64,000 nucleotides of DNA from Kofleriaceae bacterium (GTDB taxonomy: Bacteria > Myxococcota_A > Polyangia > Haliangiales > Haliangiaceae): NCBI GenBank assembly GCA_020633495.1, contig JACKDR010000003.1, positions 388,815 to 452,814 of the forward strand, in the 5' to 3' direction. Shown piece after piece: positions 1-12,081 of the stretch. The notes beneath the pieces were generated by a model. It saw only the letters and a list, made by a program, of their open reading frames with translations. It did no database searches and was not told the origin of the DNA. A program made the position numbers and the translations under genes. Positions within the stretch are counted from its first letter, which is position 1, and each line of letters begins with the position of its first letter.

Positions 1-1
1 G

Positions 2-889
2 ATGGCCGACAACCTCTACGAGATCCTCGGCGTGCCGAAGACCGCGGACGCCGACGCGATCCGCAAGGCGTACCGCAAGCTGGCGAGGCGCCACCACCCC
101 GACGTCAACCCGGGCAACCAGGCCGCCGAGGACGCGTTCAAGCGGGTCTCCGCCGCCTACGAGGTCCTGTCCGACGCCAAGAAGCGCGCCGCGTACGACG
201 AGTTCGGCGAGGCGTCGCTGGCGGGCGGCTTCGACGCCGACAAGGCGCGCAGCTACGCGCGCTGGCAGCAGACCCAGCAGCGTCGCGGCAGCGACTTCGA
301 GGAGGGCCCGGTCGAGTTCGACTTCTCCGAGCTGTTCCGGCGGGCGCGGCGGCAGGCGCGCGGCCCCGATCTGCACGCCACCGTCCAGATGGAGCTGCGC
401 CAGGCCATCGAGGGCGCCGAGGTCGCGCTCGAGCTGCCCCAGCAGGGCACGGTGCGGGTGCGCATCCCGCCGGGCGCCGACACCGGCTCGACGATCCGCA
501 TCCCCGGCAAGGGCGCGCCTGGCGTCGGCGGCGGGCCGCCCGGCGATCTGGTGATCGAGACCGTGGTCCACCCGCACCCGCGGCTGCGCCGCGACGGCCT
601 CGACCTGTCGCTGACCCTGCCGGTGACCCTCGACGAGGCCTACAACGGCGCCACCGTCGAGGTCCCGACCTTCGACGGCCCGGTCCTGCTCAAGGTGCCG
701 CCGCGATCGCAGCCGGGCACCCGCCTGCGCCTGCGCGGCAAGGGCATCGCCCGCAAGGACGAGCGCGGCGACCTCTACGCCGTGCTCGACGTCCGCCTGC
801 CCGATCGTGACGACGACGCGCTCGCCGCCGCGCTGCGGGCCGCCGCCGGCGCCTACAGCCGGCCCGTCCGCGAGGAGCTGACGCTATGA
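2..889 (+). CDS. cbpA: DnaJ-class co-chaperone, CbpA type
   Basis: Hsp40 co-chaperone that presents unfolded clients to DnaK and stimulates its ATPase; CbpA members also bind curved DNA. The 295-residue protein opens with a J domain (about residues 1-68) carrying the HPD triad at 32-34 after a basic helix II. A Gly/Phe/Arg-rich linker follows, then two C-terminal peptide-binding beta domains (about 120-280). There is no Cys-rich zinc finger, which separates CbpA from DnaJ proper. Length matches the family. The start ATG is the second base of the window, so its promoter is outside. The stop overlaps the next start (ATGA) and that gene is the CbpA modulator, which supports the assignment. Confidence 0.93.
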   Translation: MADNLYEILGVPKTADADAIRKAYRKLARRHHPDVNPGNQAAEDAFKRVSAAYEVLSDAKKRAAYDEFGEASLAGGFDADKARSYARWQQTQQRRGSDFEEGPVEFDFSELFRRARRQARGPDLHATVQMELRQAIEGAEVALELPQQGTVRVRIPPGADTGSTIRIPGKGAPGVGGGPPGDLVIETVVHPHPRLRRDGLDLSLTLPVTLDEAYNGATVEVPTFDGPVLLKVPPRSQPGTRLRLRGKGIARKDERGDLYAVLDVRLPDRDDDALAAALRAAAGAYSRPVREELTL

Positions 890-1152
890 CCCGCACGCGC
901 TTCACCTACGAGCGTCTGGTCGAGCTGGTCGACGGCGATCACGAGCTGATCGCGCGGCTGGTCGACGAGGGCGAGATCGAGCGCCGCGACGACGACGTCG
1001 CCGTGGTCGACGTCGACCGGGTCCTGGTCGCGCGCACGCTGGTCCGCGAGCTCGAGATCGACTGGCCCGGCGTCGAGGTCATCCTGCGCCTGCTCGGCGA
1101 GCTGGACGCGGCGCGGCGCCGCATCGCCGAGCTCGAGCGCGGCGGCGAGTAG
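886..1152 (+). CDS. cbpM: chaperone modulator CbpM
   Basis: Small 88-residue protein of the CbpM/MerR-like family. In enterobacteria CbpM binds the J domain of CbpA and blocks both its co-chaperone and DNA-binding activities. The sequence is short, very acidic and helical, begins with a 'FTYERLVELV' type segment and ends in a charged helix rich in Arg/Glu, as in the family. Its ATG sits inside the cbpA stop (4-base overlap), the classic coupled cbpA-cbpM arrangement. Assignment rests on length, context and helix pattern rather than on a single catalytic motif. Confidence 0.85.
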   Translation: MTRTRFTYERLVELVDGDHELIARLVDEGEIERRDDDVAVVDVDRVLVARTLVRELEIDWPGVEVILRLLGELDAARRRIAELERGGE

Positions 1153-1162
1153 GCTCCGCGTT

Positions 1163-1279
1163 GTGCGCGCCTACTACGATGCGGTCAACGACGCGCTCGC
1201 GGTCGGCTCGTCCCGTGAGCAGGCTCTCCAGATCCTCGCCGACATCTCCGACCCATGGCTGCAGGGTGGCTGTCCGTGA
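1163..1279 (+). pseudogene. possible toxin C-terminal remnant (38 codons)
   Basis: A short open frame from GTG 1163, 38 residues, beginning with 'RAYYDAVNDALAVG' and ending 'SDPWLQGGCP'. Its TGA (1277-1279) overlaps a GTG start (1276) for the immunity gene in the arrangement GTGA. The helix pattern resembles the tail of AHH/HNH-type polymorphic toxins, which usually precede Imm11 genes in myxobacteria. I therefore suspect it is the surviving end of a lost toxin gene; family identity is from memory and weak. It could also be a short translated leader. Confidence 0.3.
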
Positions 1280-1842
1280 TCCACGTCTATCGACCTCGCT
1301 CTCAGGAAGATGGCGAACTCTGTCATCCCCTCGATGAGGGAGATCTCGAGACCATCAACCTCCTGGTGAATGGTGAGCCACGCGCGCAAACGTGGAGGCC
1401 GATCCGAGTCCAAGTGCACCAGTCGGACGAAGGTCGCGCGCTTCGGCGTGTCGACGCTCCCTGGCTGGGCGCCCATGCGCTGATATTCCGTCGACCTGCG
1501 CTGGGCGACCTCGAGGGACTGCTGCTGCGTGCCGGCGAACTCTTGCCCCTTGACTGCCGTGGCGAGGAACTTGTCGTGTTCAACCCACGGCTCGTGCCGG
1601 ATGCACTTGATGAGGGTAAGTCCGATGTTGTTCGATTCAAGGGATCGGAGACAATCATGCGCATCGCGCGCTACGCATTTCGTAGCGATCTTCTGCACGA
1701 AGTGGTGGCCTTCAAGATCCCGAACCTGCGCGTCTCTCCGACATTCGTTACGGATGTGCTCGTCGAAGCATGGCGCGCGGCGGGCTTGAAGGGGCTCGAG
1801 CTGCAGGAGGTCTGGCCGCAGCCGGCGAAGCGTCGTATCTGA
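1276..1842 (+). CDS. Imm11-type immunity protein (DUF1629 family)
   Basis: About 188 residues. The C-terminal pattern 'FKIPNLRVSPTFVTD' followed by 'AGLKGLELQEVW' is characteristic of the Imm11/DUF1629 immunity proteins that neutralise polymorphic toxins in myxobacteria and other Proteobacteria. The start is uncertain: ATG 1255 would add seven residues, but GTG 1276 is preceded by a GGGTGG tract and overlaps the upstream stop (GTGA), so I prefer it. Composition is clearly lower in GC than every flanking gene, with many A/T third positions, suggesting transfer. No complete toxin gene lies beside it, so it looks like an orphan antidote. Confidence 0.72.
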   Translation: MIHVYRPRSQEDGELCHPLDEGDLETINLLVNGEPRAQTWRPIRVQVHQSDEGRALRRVDAPWLGAHALIFRRPALGDLEGLLLRAGELLPLDCRGEELVVFNPRLVPDALDEGKSDVVRFKGSETIMRIARYAFRSDLLHEVVAFKIPNLRVSPTFVTDVLVEAWRAAGLKGLELQEVWPQPAKRRI

Positions 1843-1890
1843 CGTGTGCGGTCTGCGAGGTCGGCCACGCTGAATTCGCAACCGCACACG
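1843..1890. repeat. 10-bp perfect inverted repeat after immunity gene
   Basis: CGTGTGCGGT at 1843-1852 is matched exactly by ACCGCACACG at 1881-1890, with a 28-base spacer. It starts on the base after the immunity gene stop. There is no T-run, so it is not a standard intrinsic terminator. It could be a transcript-end hairpin or the edge of the transferred segment. Confidence 0.5.
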
Positions 1891-2214
1891 ATGGATGGCC
1901 TGCAGCCTGGTTGCCAGTGCAGCTCGCCGCGCCCGTGTCGACGCCTTCGTGCCCCAGGGCGGTGGTTCCAGGCCACGCCGGCACGGGTGACGCGAGCGTG
2001 TGGGGGGCGGCCGACGGCGAGTTCCGCAGCGGGGCCGTGCCAGCTCGAGACTGCGTGGTCGCTCGTGCCAGCAGCACCGCTCGCGCCCTTGTCACCGCGA
2101 GGATGTTCGAGCCGGCGGACGCCCCCCCGCGCTCGCGGCAGGACCCGGGCCGGCGGCCCGCGATCTCACCACCGCCCGCGCGAGGCGGGTATCCGCTACA
2201 CGTCCTGAAGGCTC
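1891..2214. other. intergenic region, no gene recognised
   Basis: Between the immunity gene and the end of the minus-strand operon. I see only overlapping low-complexity frames on both strands with no recognisable protein pattern. GC rises along it from the lower level of the immunity gene back to the local norm, so it probably holds the junction of the acquired segment. Confidence 0.4.
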
Positions 2215-3162
2215 CTAGCCCTCGCCGGTGCCGCGGTAGATCGCCGGGCGCCGGTCGCGGGCCAGGTCCCAGCCCGACGGATCCGGGCCGCGCAGGACGT
2301 CGAGGTCGAGGTCGGCGACGACCAGCTCGGGCGGCGACGCGACCGGCTCGATCCGGCCGTTGGGGCCGGCGACGTAGCTGGCGCCGAAGTACGGCTGGGT
2401 CCACGGCGGCTCGACGCCGCGCCGGTTGGAGCCGGCGATGTAGAGGTTGTGGCGGGCGGCGTCGACCGGGAACTCGAGGTCCCACATGCGGCGCGACTTG
2501 GCGCCGAAGGTCACCGCCGGCGACAGCACGACCTCGGCGCCGTTGTCGGCCAGCGCCTCCATGACCCCGGCGAAGTGGCGGTCGTAGCAGATCGCGACGC
2601 CGAGCCGGCACGCCGAGGTCTCGAACACCGGGAAGAAGCGGTTCGTCGACACGTTCGCCGGCCAGGCGCCGAGCTCGCCGTCGCTGGCGTCGTAGTAGAA
2701 GGTCTCGTGGAACGAGCCCTGCTCGTTGGCGCCGACCGGGATGTGGGTCTTGCGGTACTTGCCGAGGACGTCGCCGTGCTCGTCGATGACCACCGCGGTG
2801 TTGAAGCGGCGATCGCTGACCGGATCGTGCTCGTAGATCGGCGCGACGACGATCACCCCGAGGTCGCGCGCGGCCTGGCGCAGCGTCGACACCGTCGGGC
2901 CGGTTGCGGCGTCCTCGGCCAGCGCCCGCCACATCGGATCGCGGCCGAGCGCGAAGTACGGCCCCGCGAACAGCTCGCCGAGGCCGAGGACGCGGACGCC
3001 GAGGTCGGCGGCGGCGCGGGCCAGCCCGACGTGGTGCTCGACGTTGGCGGCGCGGATGTCGTCGAGGTGGTCGGCCAGCGCGGGCACGCCCGCGAGGTCG
3101 GCGGGCATGCCGGGGTAGGCGTTGCAGGTCTCGGTCATCGCGACGCGGACGGTGCGGGTCAT
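2215..3162 (-). CDS. nitrilase-superfamily amidohydrolase (N-carbamoyl amidase-like)
   Basis: 315-residue carbon-nitrogen hydrolase with the superfamily triad in order: Glu near residue 62 ('GELFAGPYF'), Lys near 138 ('YRKTHIP') and nucleophile Cys near 191 ('AICYDRHF'). The spacing and the 'CYDRHF' context resemble beta-ureidopropionase/N-carbamoylputrescine amidase, which hydrolyse carbamoyl-amides to amine, CO2 and NH3. It is the last gene of the minus-strand operon and its ATG overlaps the preceding stop (ATGA). In an operon with a xanthine-dehydrogenase-type enzyme it plausibly removes a carbamoyl group from a ring-opened intermediate; the actual substrate is unknown. Confidence 0.85.
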   Translation of the reverse strand: MTRTVRVAMTETCNAYPGMPADLAGVPALADHLDDIRAANVEHHVGLARAAADLGVRVLGLGELFAGPYFALGRDPMWRALAEDAATGPTVSTLRQAARDLGVIVVAPIYEHDPVSDRRFNTAVVIDEHGDVLGKYRKTHIPVGANEQGSFHETFYYDASDGELGAWPANVSTNRFFPVFETSACRLGVAICYDRHFAGVMEALADNGAEVVLSPAVTFGAKSRRMWDLEFPVDAARHNLYIAGSNRRGVEPPWTQPYFGASYVAGPNGRIEPVASPPELVVADLDLDVLRGPDPSGWDLARDRRPAIYRGTGEG

Positions 3163-4618
3163 CGCTGCACTCCGGTGAACAGGACCGCGACGCGGTCGGT
3201 GGCGGCGAGCTGGCCGGCGGCGGCGAGCTCGAGGACGCCGGCGAGGCCGGCGGCGCCGGTGGCGCTGACCGCGATCCCGGTGGCGGCGTGGCCGCGATCG
3301 CGGGCGGCGACGATCGTCGCCTCGGCGGCGACCACCGGCCAGCCGCCGGTGGTCAGCATGCCGCGGACGACCGCCAGCCAGTCGTAGGTCTCGTCGTCGA
3401 GGATGCCCGACGCGGCGCTGGTCGGCGCCGGCTGCCACGGCCACATCGCCGAGGCGCGGTCGCGGGCGGCGGCGTCGAGCGCGCCGGCGATCGCGTCGGC
3501 GTCGGCGTGGGTGGCGAGCCAGCGCGCCGCGGCGGCGTCGGCGGCGAGCGCGGCGCGGTCGTCGGCGTGATCCGCGGCCGGGGCGACCGCGGCGGCGCCG
3601 CCGAGGCGCGTGACCAGGCCGCGCGCGACCCGTCGCCAGGCGCGCACCAGCGGGAAGCCGCCGGCGGTCTGGACCGCGTGGATCGCCGGCGGGCGCGCGG
3701 CGGCGCCGACGGCGTGGGCCCAGGTCAGCGCCTGGATCGTCGCGCTGGCCAGCGCGCCGCCGCCGATCTGGATCGCGACGCGATCGAGCGGCCCGGCGCC
3801 GAGCGCGGCGTCCTGGGTCGCCAGCTCGAGGCCGAGCGTCATGCCGCCGTCGATCGTGAGGCCGTTGTCGCTGCCCTGGCAGCAGAACGGCAGCGCCCCG
3901 GCGTCGACCGCGGCGCGGAACCGGTGGTAGCAGGGATCGCCGGGCGGATCGTCGTCGCGGCGCGGGCACGGCTCGACCTCGGCGCCGAGCGCGACCAACC
4001 GGGTCACCACCGGCGGATCCGCCGCCGGCGGCACGAAGACGCGCAGGCGCCGGCCGGCGGCGCGCGCCACCACCGCGGCGGCCAGCGCCGCGTTGCCGCA
4101 GCTGGCGATCGCCAGCGGTCGCGCCGCGGTGGCGGCGTCGATCAGCCCGGTGCGCTCGGCGACCGCGAGGTAGATCGCGAGGCCGAACAGGTGGCGCGCC
4201 TTGTGCGAGCCGGCGACGTTGCCGGTCTCGTCCTTGATCCACAGGCCGGCGCGATCGCCGGTGAGGCCGAGCGCGGCGCCCAGCGCCGGCGCCGCGCGGT
4301 ACGGCGTGATCGTGAAGCCGCGGCCCTCGCCGTCGACCGCCGCGACCGCGGCGTCGAGGTCGCGGACCAGGGCCACGAAGGCGTCGTCGCTCAGGCCGCG
4401 CCGCCGCGCCACCGCCCACGCGTGGGACAGCGCCCGGTAGCGCACGAACGGCTGGACGTCACCGTCGGCCGGCACGGCGGCGTCCGGGGGCGGCCCCGGC
4501 CGGGCCAGCACGTGGTCGCGGCCGTCCCGGCCCGCGATCGGGCAGCGGAACGGCAGCGGCTGATCGGCCGCGGCGACGAAGCCGCAGCCGGTGCACACCA
4601 GCGACGGGTCGGGCGCGG

Positions 4619-4622
<4 letters not shown>
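3159..4622 (-). CDS. PLP-dependent fold-type II enzyme, threonine-synthase-like
   Basis: 487 residues. An N-terminal Cys pair ('CTGCGF') and a later Cys suggest a small zinc-ribbon-like cap, as in some threonine synthases. The PLP lysine lies in 'GSHKARH' and the PLP-contacting Asn/Gly loop in 'ASCGNAA'. A Gly-rich phosphate loop follows ('QIGGGALAS'). Family members catalyse beta-elimination or replacement on amino acids. GTG start overlaps the preceding stop (GTGA), and its stop overlaps the amidase start (ATGA), so it is translated as part of a polycistron. Possible role: a lyase on a diaminopropionate-like product; a true threonine synthase is less likely given the operon. Confidence 0.78.
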
Positions 4623-6115
<1,493 letters not shown>

Positions 6116-6132
6116 GTCGATTCGCTCGCAGT

Positions 6133-7133
6133 CTACAGCTGGCGCATGCGCGCCCATAGGGTGGTCGCGGCCTGCCGTGCGCGGCCGCGGATGTCGTCGA
6201 GGGCGGCGGCGGCGCGGGCCCGCGCGGCGGCGTCGGGCGGCGCCACCGGGCCGCCGAACCGCTCGGCCAGCAGCGCCGCGCCGGCGTCGGGCCGGGCCGC
6301 GACCCGCGTCGGGTCGTCGGCGTGGGCGGCGGCCTCCTCGGCGAGCGCGGCGCGCTCGTCGGTCATCGCCGCCGGGTAGCCGTCGGTGCCGAGCGCGACC
6401 CGGCTCGACGCTGCCAGCGCGGCCGGGTAGCCGACCCGGTTGCCGCGGTTGGACCGCGGGTTCTGGACCAGCCAGACGCCGGCGGCGTCGCAGCGGCGGA
6501 CCTCGTCGGCGGTGAGGTGGACGCCGTGCGCGAAGATCGAGCCCGGCACCAGGGCGTCGAGGCGGGCCAGCCGATCGATCACGCCGTCGTAGCCGCGGGC
6601 GCGGGCGTCGGCGACGTCGGCGCCGTCCTCGGCGACGTGGACGTGGAGCACGGTGTCCAGCTCGCGGGCCAGCGCCGCGGCCTCGGCGATCGTGTCGTCG
6701 GAGACCGTGAACGACGCGTGCAGCCCGACCGCGACCCGCACGCCGGGGCGCCGGTTGGCGCGGGCGAACCGGGCGCACTCGGCGAGGCCGCGGCGGGCCT
6801 CGTCGCGGCCGTCGTTGCGCTCGGTGGCGCCGTAGCAGACCACCGCCGGCATGCCGAAGCGATCGCAGGCGTCGGCGATGACGTCGAGCGAGCCGTCGAT
6901 GAACCGCGGCGACTCGTGGTGATCGATCAGGCCCGCGCATCCCAGCGCCACCGCCTCGGCGACGTAGAGCTCGGCGCTCGCGGCCAGCGCCGCGGCGTCG
7001 AGGGCGCGGTCGAGCCGCCACCACACCCGCTCGAGGATCTGCACGAAGGTCTCGGGCGCGATCTCCGGGGCCGGCAGGCCCAGCGGCGCCAGGCCGCTGT
7101 AGACGTGGGTGTGGGCGTTGACGACCGGCGCGG

Positions 7134-7137
<4 letters not shown>
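6133..7137 (-). CDS. SsnA-like metal-dependent amidohydrolase, compact form
   Basis: 334 residues with the amidohydrolase metal ligands in order: HxH at residues 9 and 11 ('NAHTHVYSG'), an active-site His pair in 'DHHESP', His in 'HVHVAEDG', His in 'FAHGVHLT' and the terminal Asp in 'LGTDGYPA'. The pattern fits the SsnA/chlorohydrolase/deaminase branch. It is roughly 100 residues shorter than usual: it starts almost at the HxH, so the N-terminal half of the composite beta-sandwich is missing. The GTG start overlaps the stop of the xanthine-dehydrogenase gene (GTGA), so the short start is forced by context unless initiation lies inside the upstream gene. Confidence 0.78.
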
Positions 7138-9767
<2,630 letters not shown>

Positions 9768-9819
9768 TGCAGCCTCCTGGGCCGGGGCGAGCGGGAGGGC
9801 TCGTCCCGACGGGGAGGCG

Positions 9820-9825
9820 AGTGTA
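9820..9825 (-). promoter_or_regulatory. -10-like TACACT for the xanthine dehydrogenase operon
   Basis: Read on the minus strand, TACACT lies about 52 bases upstream of the TTG start. It would give a leader of about 45 nt carrying the strong AGGAGG, so this operon is not leaderless, unlike many neighbours. Confidence 0.4.
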
Positions 9826-9844
9826 CCCGAAGGTGGTCGGCAGT

Positions 9845-10528
9845 TCAGTACCGCGCCGCGTAGCCGTCGAGCGTGTAGTCGAGCGTCGAGTACACGGTCA
9901 CGTGGCCCCAGCTCCACACCATGGGGTGCCCCACCGCCGACTGGCCGGTGATGACCAGGCGGAGCCGATCGCCGTCGGACTGGACCTTGGCGCCGACGTC
10001 GAGCACGGTGGTGCGGTCGATCTCGGTGCGGCGGTGGGCGGCGTAGACGCGCCAGGACGCGTCCACGGCCGTGGGCCGCGCCGCGGCGACGCCGACGTCG
10101 TCGTCGCTCCAGTAGGTGTCGGCGAGCGGGATCGGGTCGGCGCTGGTGACCACCATCGCGCTCATCCACGCGTCGCCGAGGTCGTCGGCCGCGGTGGCGC
10201 GGCGCAGATCGATCTGCGGCAGCAGCGGCGCCGGGTCGTGGTTGATCCGCAGCTCGTCGAGGACGAGCCCGCCCTGGTCGTCGAGGTCGACCAGGACGAC
10301 GCCGCCCGCGAGCGGGACGTCGAGGACGGTCTCGGTGGCGAAGTCGTCCACGCTCAGGTAGGTGTGCATGGCGGCCCGCGAGGTGCTCGGCTCGAACAGG
10401 AAGACGCTCCCTTCGGCCAGCTGCGCGCGCGTCGTCGTGCACGAGGTTGGCTCGCCGGTGATGTCGGCCCCGGCACACGCCGCCAGGGCGCCACTCGCCA
10501 GCACGGCCATCAGACGTGACGTCGTCAT
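9845..10528 (-). CDS. predicted lipoprotein, unknown function
   Basis: 227 residues. The N terminus is a short Arg-containing n-region, a hydrophobic stretch and a lipobox ending 'LAAC' followed by Ala and Gly, so it is probably exported and lipid-anchored. The mature part is rich in Asp and beta-type segments without a family I recognise. ATG 10528 was chosen over an upstream ATG because GGGAGG lies five bases before it and the signal peptide then has the right length. The divergent intergenic region behind it carries two palindromes that may control it. Confidence 0.75.
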   Translation of the reverse strand: MTTSRLMAVLASGALAACAGADITGEPTSCTTTRAQLAEGSVFLFEPSTSRAAMHTYLSVDDFATETVLDVPLAGGVVLVDLDDQGGLVLDELRINHDPAPLLPQIDLRRATAADDLGDAWMSAMVVTSADPIPLADTYWSDDDVGVAAARPTAVDASWRVYAAHRRTEIDRTTVLDVGAKVQSDGDRLRLVITGQSAVGHPMVWSWGHVTVYSTLDYTLDGYAARY

Positions 10529-10560
10529 GACTGCCTCCCTTCGCTGCAACTGGGTCGAGA

Positions 10561-10576
10561 TCCTGCATATGTAGGA
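10561..10576. promoter_or_regulatory. 16-bp near-perfect palindrome, candidate operator
   Basis: TCCTGCATATGTAGGA pairs with itself in seven of eight positions. It lies about 33 bases upstream of the minus-strand lipoprotein start, in the 230-base gap shared with the plus-strand lipoprotein at 10761. A TACATA/TATGCA core could also be a -10 element. Confidence 0.4.
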
Positions 10577-10583
10577 CCATGTC

Positions 10584-10596
10584 GGTCACCGTGACC
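10584..10596. promoter_or_regulatory. GGTCAC-C-GTGACC palindrome
   Basis: Perfect 6+1+6 inverted repeat eight bases beyond the 10561 palindrome. The paired arrangement in a divergent gap suggests regulator binding. No regulator gene is adjacent. Confidence 0.3.
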
Positions 10597-10748
10597 TTCC
10601 GGGGGGATCCGCGCCGGCTCGCCGCAACCGCCGTCGTCCGCGGCCGCCAGGGCCGCAATGGCTGCGGCCGCGCGCGTGAGCCCCACGACCGCGGGCGGCA
10701 GAGCTGGGCAAACCGGCGAGCCCTCGGGGCCGGCCGCAGCGCCGGTGC

Positions 10749-10754
10749 TAGCGT
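10749..10754 (+). promoter_or_regulatory. -10-like TAGCGT, leaderless start
   Basis: Hexamer ends six bases before ATG 10761 and no Shine-Dalgarno is present, so transcription would begin at or next to the start codon. Confidence 0.4.
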
Positions 10755-10760
10755 CGGGGC

Positions 10761-11087
10761 ATGAGGCTCCTCGCCGGCACCGTGGCTTCGGGCGCGCTCG
10801 TGGTGGTCGGCCTGCTGATCGCGGCCTGCGGCGACAACGCCGCGCCCGCCGACGCCGGGCCCGACGCCGCCCCCGACGCCCCCGCCGCCGCCGCGTGCGC
10901 CGGCGATCCGTCGACCGGCTGCGAGGTCGTGGTCGCCACCGCCTCCGACTGCCCGTCGTACGACGAGGTCTGCGCCGGCGTGTGCGGCGCCGCCTACGAC
11001 TGCTGCTACTGCGGCACCGACGGCGCCTGGACCACCGCGTTCATCGACTGCGCGCCGTGCCCCGACGCTGGCGTCGCCGGACCGTGA
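10761..11087 (+). CDS. small Cys-rich lipoprotein
   Basis: 108 residues: hydrophobic signal, lipobox 'IAAC' before Gly, an Asp/Ala/Pro linker ('DAGPDAAPDAPA') and a compact Cys-rich C-terminal half with about ten cysteines, including adjacent 'DCCYC'. This architecture (lipid anchor, disordered linker, disulfide-stapled head) recurs in several genes of the window. Function unknown. The TAGCGT hexamer directly upstream supports the start. Confidence 0.72.
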   Translation: MRLLAGTVASGALVVVGLLIAACGDNAAPADAGPDAAPDAPAAAACAGDPSTGCEVVVATASDCPSYDEVCAGVCGAAYDCCYCGTDGAWTTAFIDCAPCPDAGVAGP

Positions 11088-11091
11088 CGCG

Positions 11092-11970
11092 TTGATCGCG
11101 ACCCCGGTCCCGCACCCGCGGGTGTGCCTGCGATGTCGTACCGCGATGCCCGAGGCCGACACGTGCGATCAGCCCGGGCACGACACCGTGATGCTCGACG
11201 ACGCCGGGCGGGCGCGGCTGGTCGAGGCGACCTGGGGGTACGCCGCGCGCCGGGCCCGCATCGCCCGTGGGCACGAACATAGGTCGCGGCCGCGGTCGGT
11301 GACGCCGTCGGTCCCGACCGGCGTTGGCGGGCTGGTCCTCGCGCTGCTCAAGACGATCAGCTTTCCGATCCTGATGGTCCCGACCGCGGTCCTCGGCAGC
11401 GCCGCCGTGGTCTCGAGCGCGATCGCTCGGCGCATCGTCGACACGCCGCTACCCGAGCAGCCGCCCGAGCTCGGGCCTGCCTTCGCGGCGGCCACCGTGG
11501 TCGGGACGCGATCGCTGGCGTCGCCGGCCACGGACCGGACCTGTGCGGCGTGGGCCTTCGAGCTGTGGCTGACCACCCGACGGCGCGCTCACCTGATGGC
11601 GCGCGACGCCTGGACCTCCGGCATCGAGCTGCGGCTCGACGACGGCCGCGTCGCGAGCCTGCCCGCGGGGCCGTGGCGCGCGGGCGGCGCGGCCCCCACG
11701 GTCAAGGCGGTGAGCCGCGCTCGGCTCGGCGATCACCTGGCCGCGATCGACCCGTGCCACGATTCCGCCGACCCGCTCGCGCCGCTGCGCCACGACGAGG
11801 TCCGTGAGGTGCTCCTGCAGCCAGGGGATCGCGTCGAGTTGCTGGGTGACTGGGACAGCGACGCCAGCGGCGAGCCGCCGGCGGTGTCGGCGCCGGCGGT
11901 GTCGCCCTATCGCGAGCCCGGCGCCGTGGTCTTGCGGCCCCGCGGCTGGCCCGCGCTGCGGCGCCTGTAG
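11092..11970 (+). CDS. hypothetical membrane protein with N-terminal zinc-binding Cys motif
   Basis: 292 residues from TTG 11092, four bases after the preceding stop. An N-terminal 'CLRC' pair plus a later Cys and His ('CDQPGH') may bind zinc. One hydrophobic segment lies at about 78-105. The C-terminal half has a 'DGRVASLPAGPW' strand and ends with 'LLQPGDRVELLGDW' and 'REPGAVVLRPR'. That tail faintly resembles the GIDE/MULAN-type domain found in bacterial membrane proteins; this is a guess. Function unknown. Confidence 0.6.
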   Translation: MIATPVPHPRVCLRCRTAMPEADTCDQPGHDTVMLDDAGRARLVEATWGYAARRARIARGHEHRSRPRSVTPSVPTGVGGLVLALLKTISFPILMVPTAVLGSAAVVSSAIARRIVDTPLPEQPPELGPAFAAATVVGTRSLASPATDRTCAAWAFELWLTTRRRAHLMARDAWTSGIELRLDDGRVASLPAGPWRAGGAAPTVKAVSRARLGDHLAAIDPCHDSADPLAPLRHDEVREVLLQPGDRVELLGDWDSDASGEPPAVSAPAVSPYREPGAVVLRPRGWPALRRL

Positions 11971-12067
11971 CGTCGAAATGACACGGTCCGGGCGCTCCGA
12001 AATCTTCGGGCGCACGCGCCTCGCGCGACGCGATCTTCGTCGATGGCGGCCGGCCGTCGACCTGCGT

Positions 12068-12073
12068 TACCTT
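12068..12073 (+). promoter_or_regulatory. -10-like TACCTT, leaderless start
   Basis: Hexamer ends eight bases before GTG 12082; no ribosome-binding sequence between them. Confidence 0.4.
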
Positions 12074-12081
12074 GACGGCTC

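Noticed and set aside
1243..1275. ATG 1255 as start of the immunity gene
   Set aside because: No SD before it. GTG 1276 has a GGGTGG tract upstream and the stop/start overlap. ATG cannot be excluded.
9768..11162. A 1342-residue reading frame extending the xanthine-dehydrogenase gene upstream
   Set aside because: The added residues are a low-complexity antisense shadow of other genes. The TTG at 9767 has a perfect SD and the ferredoxin domain starts there.
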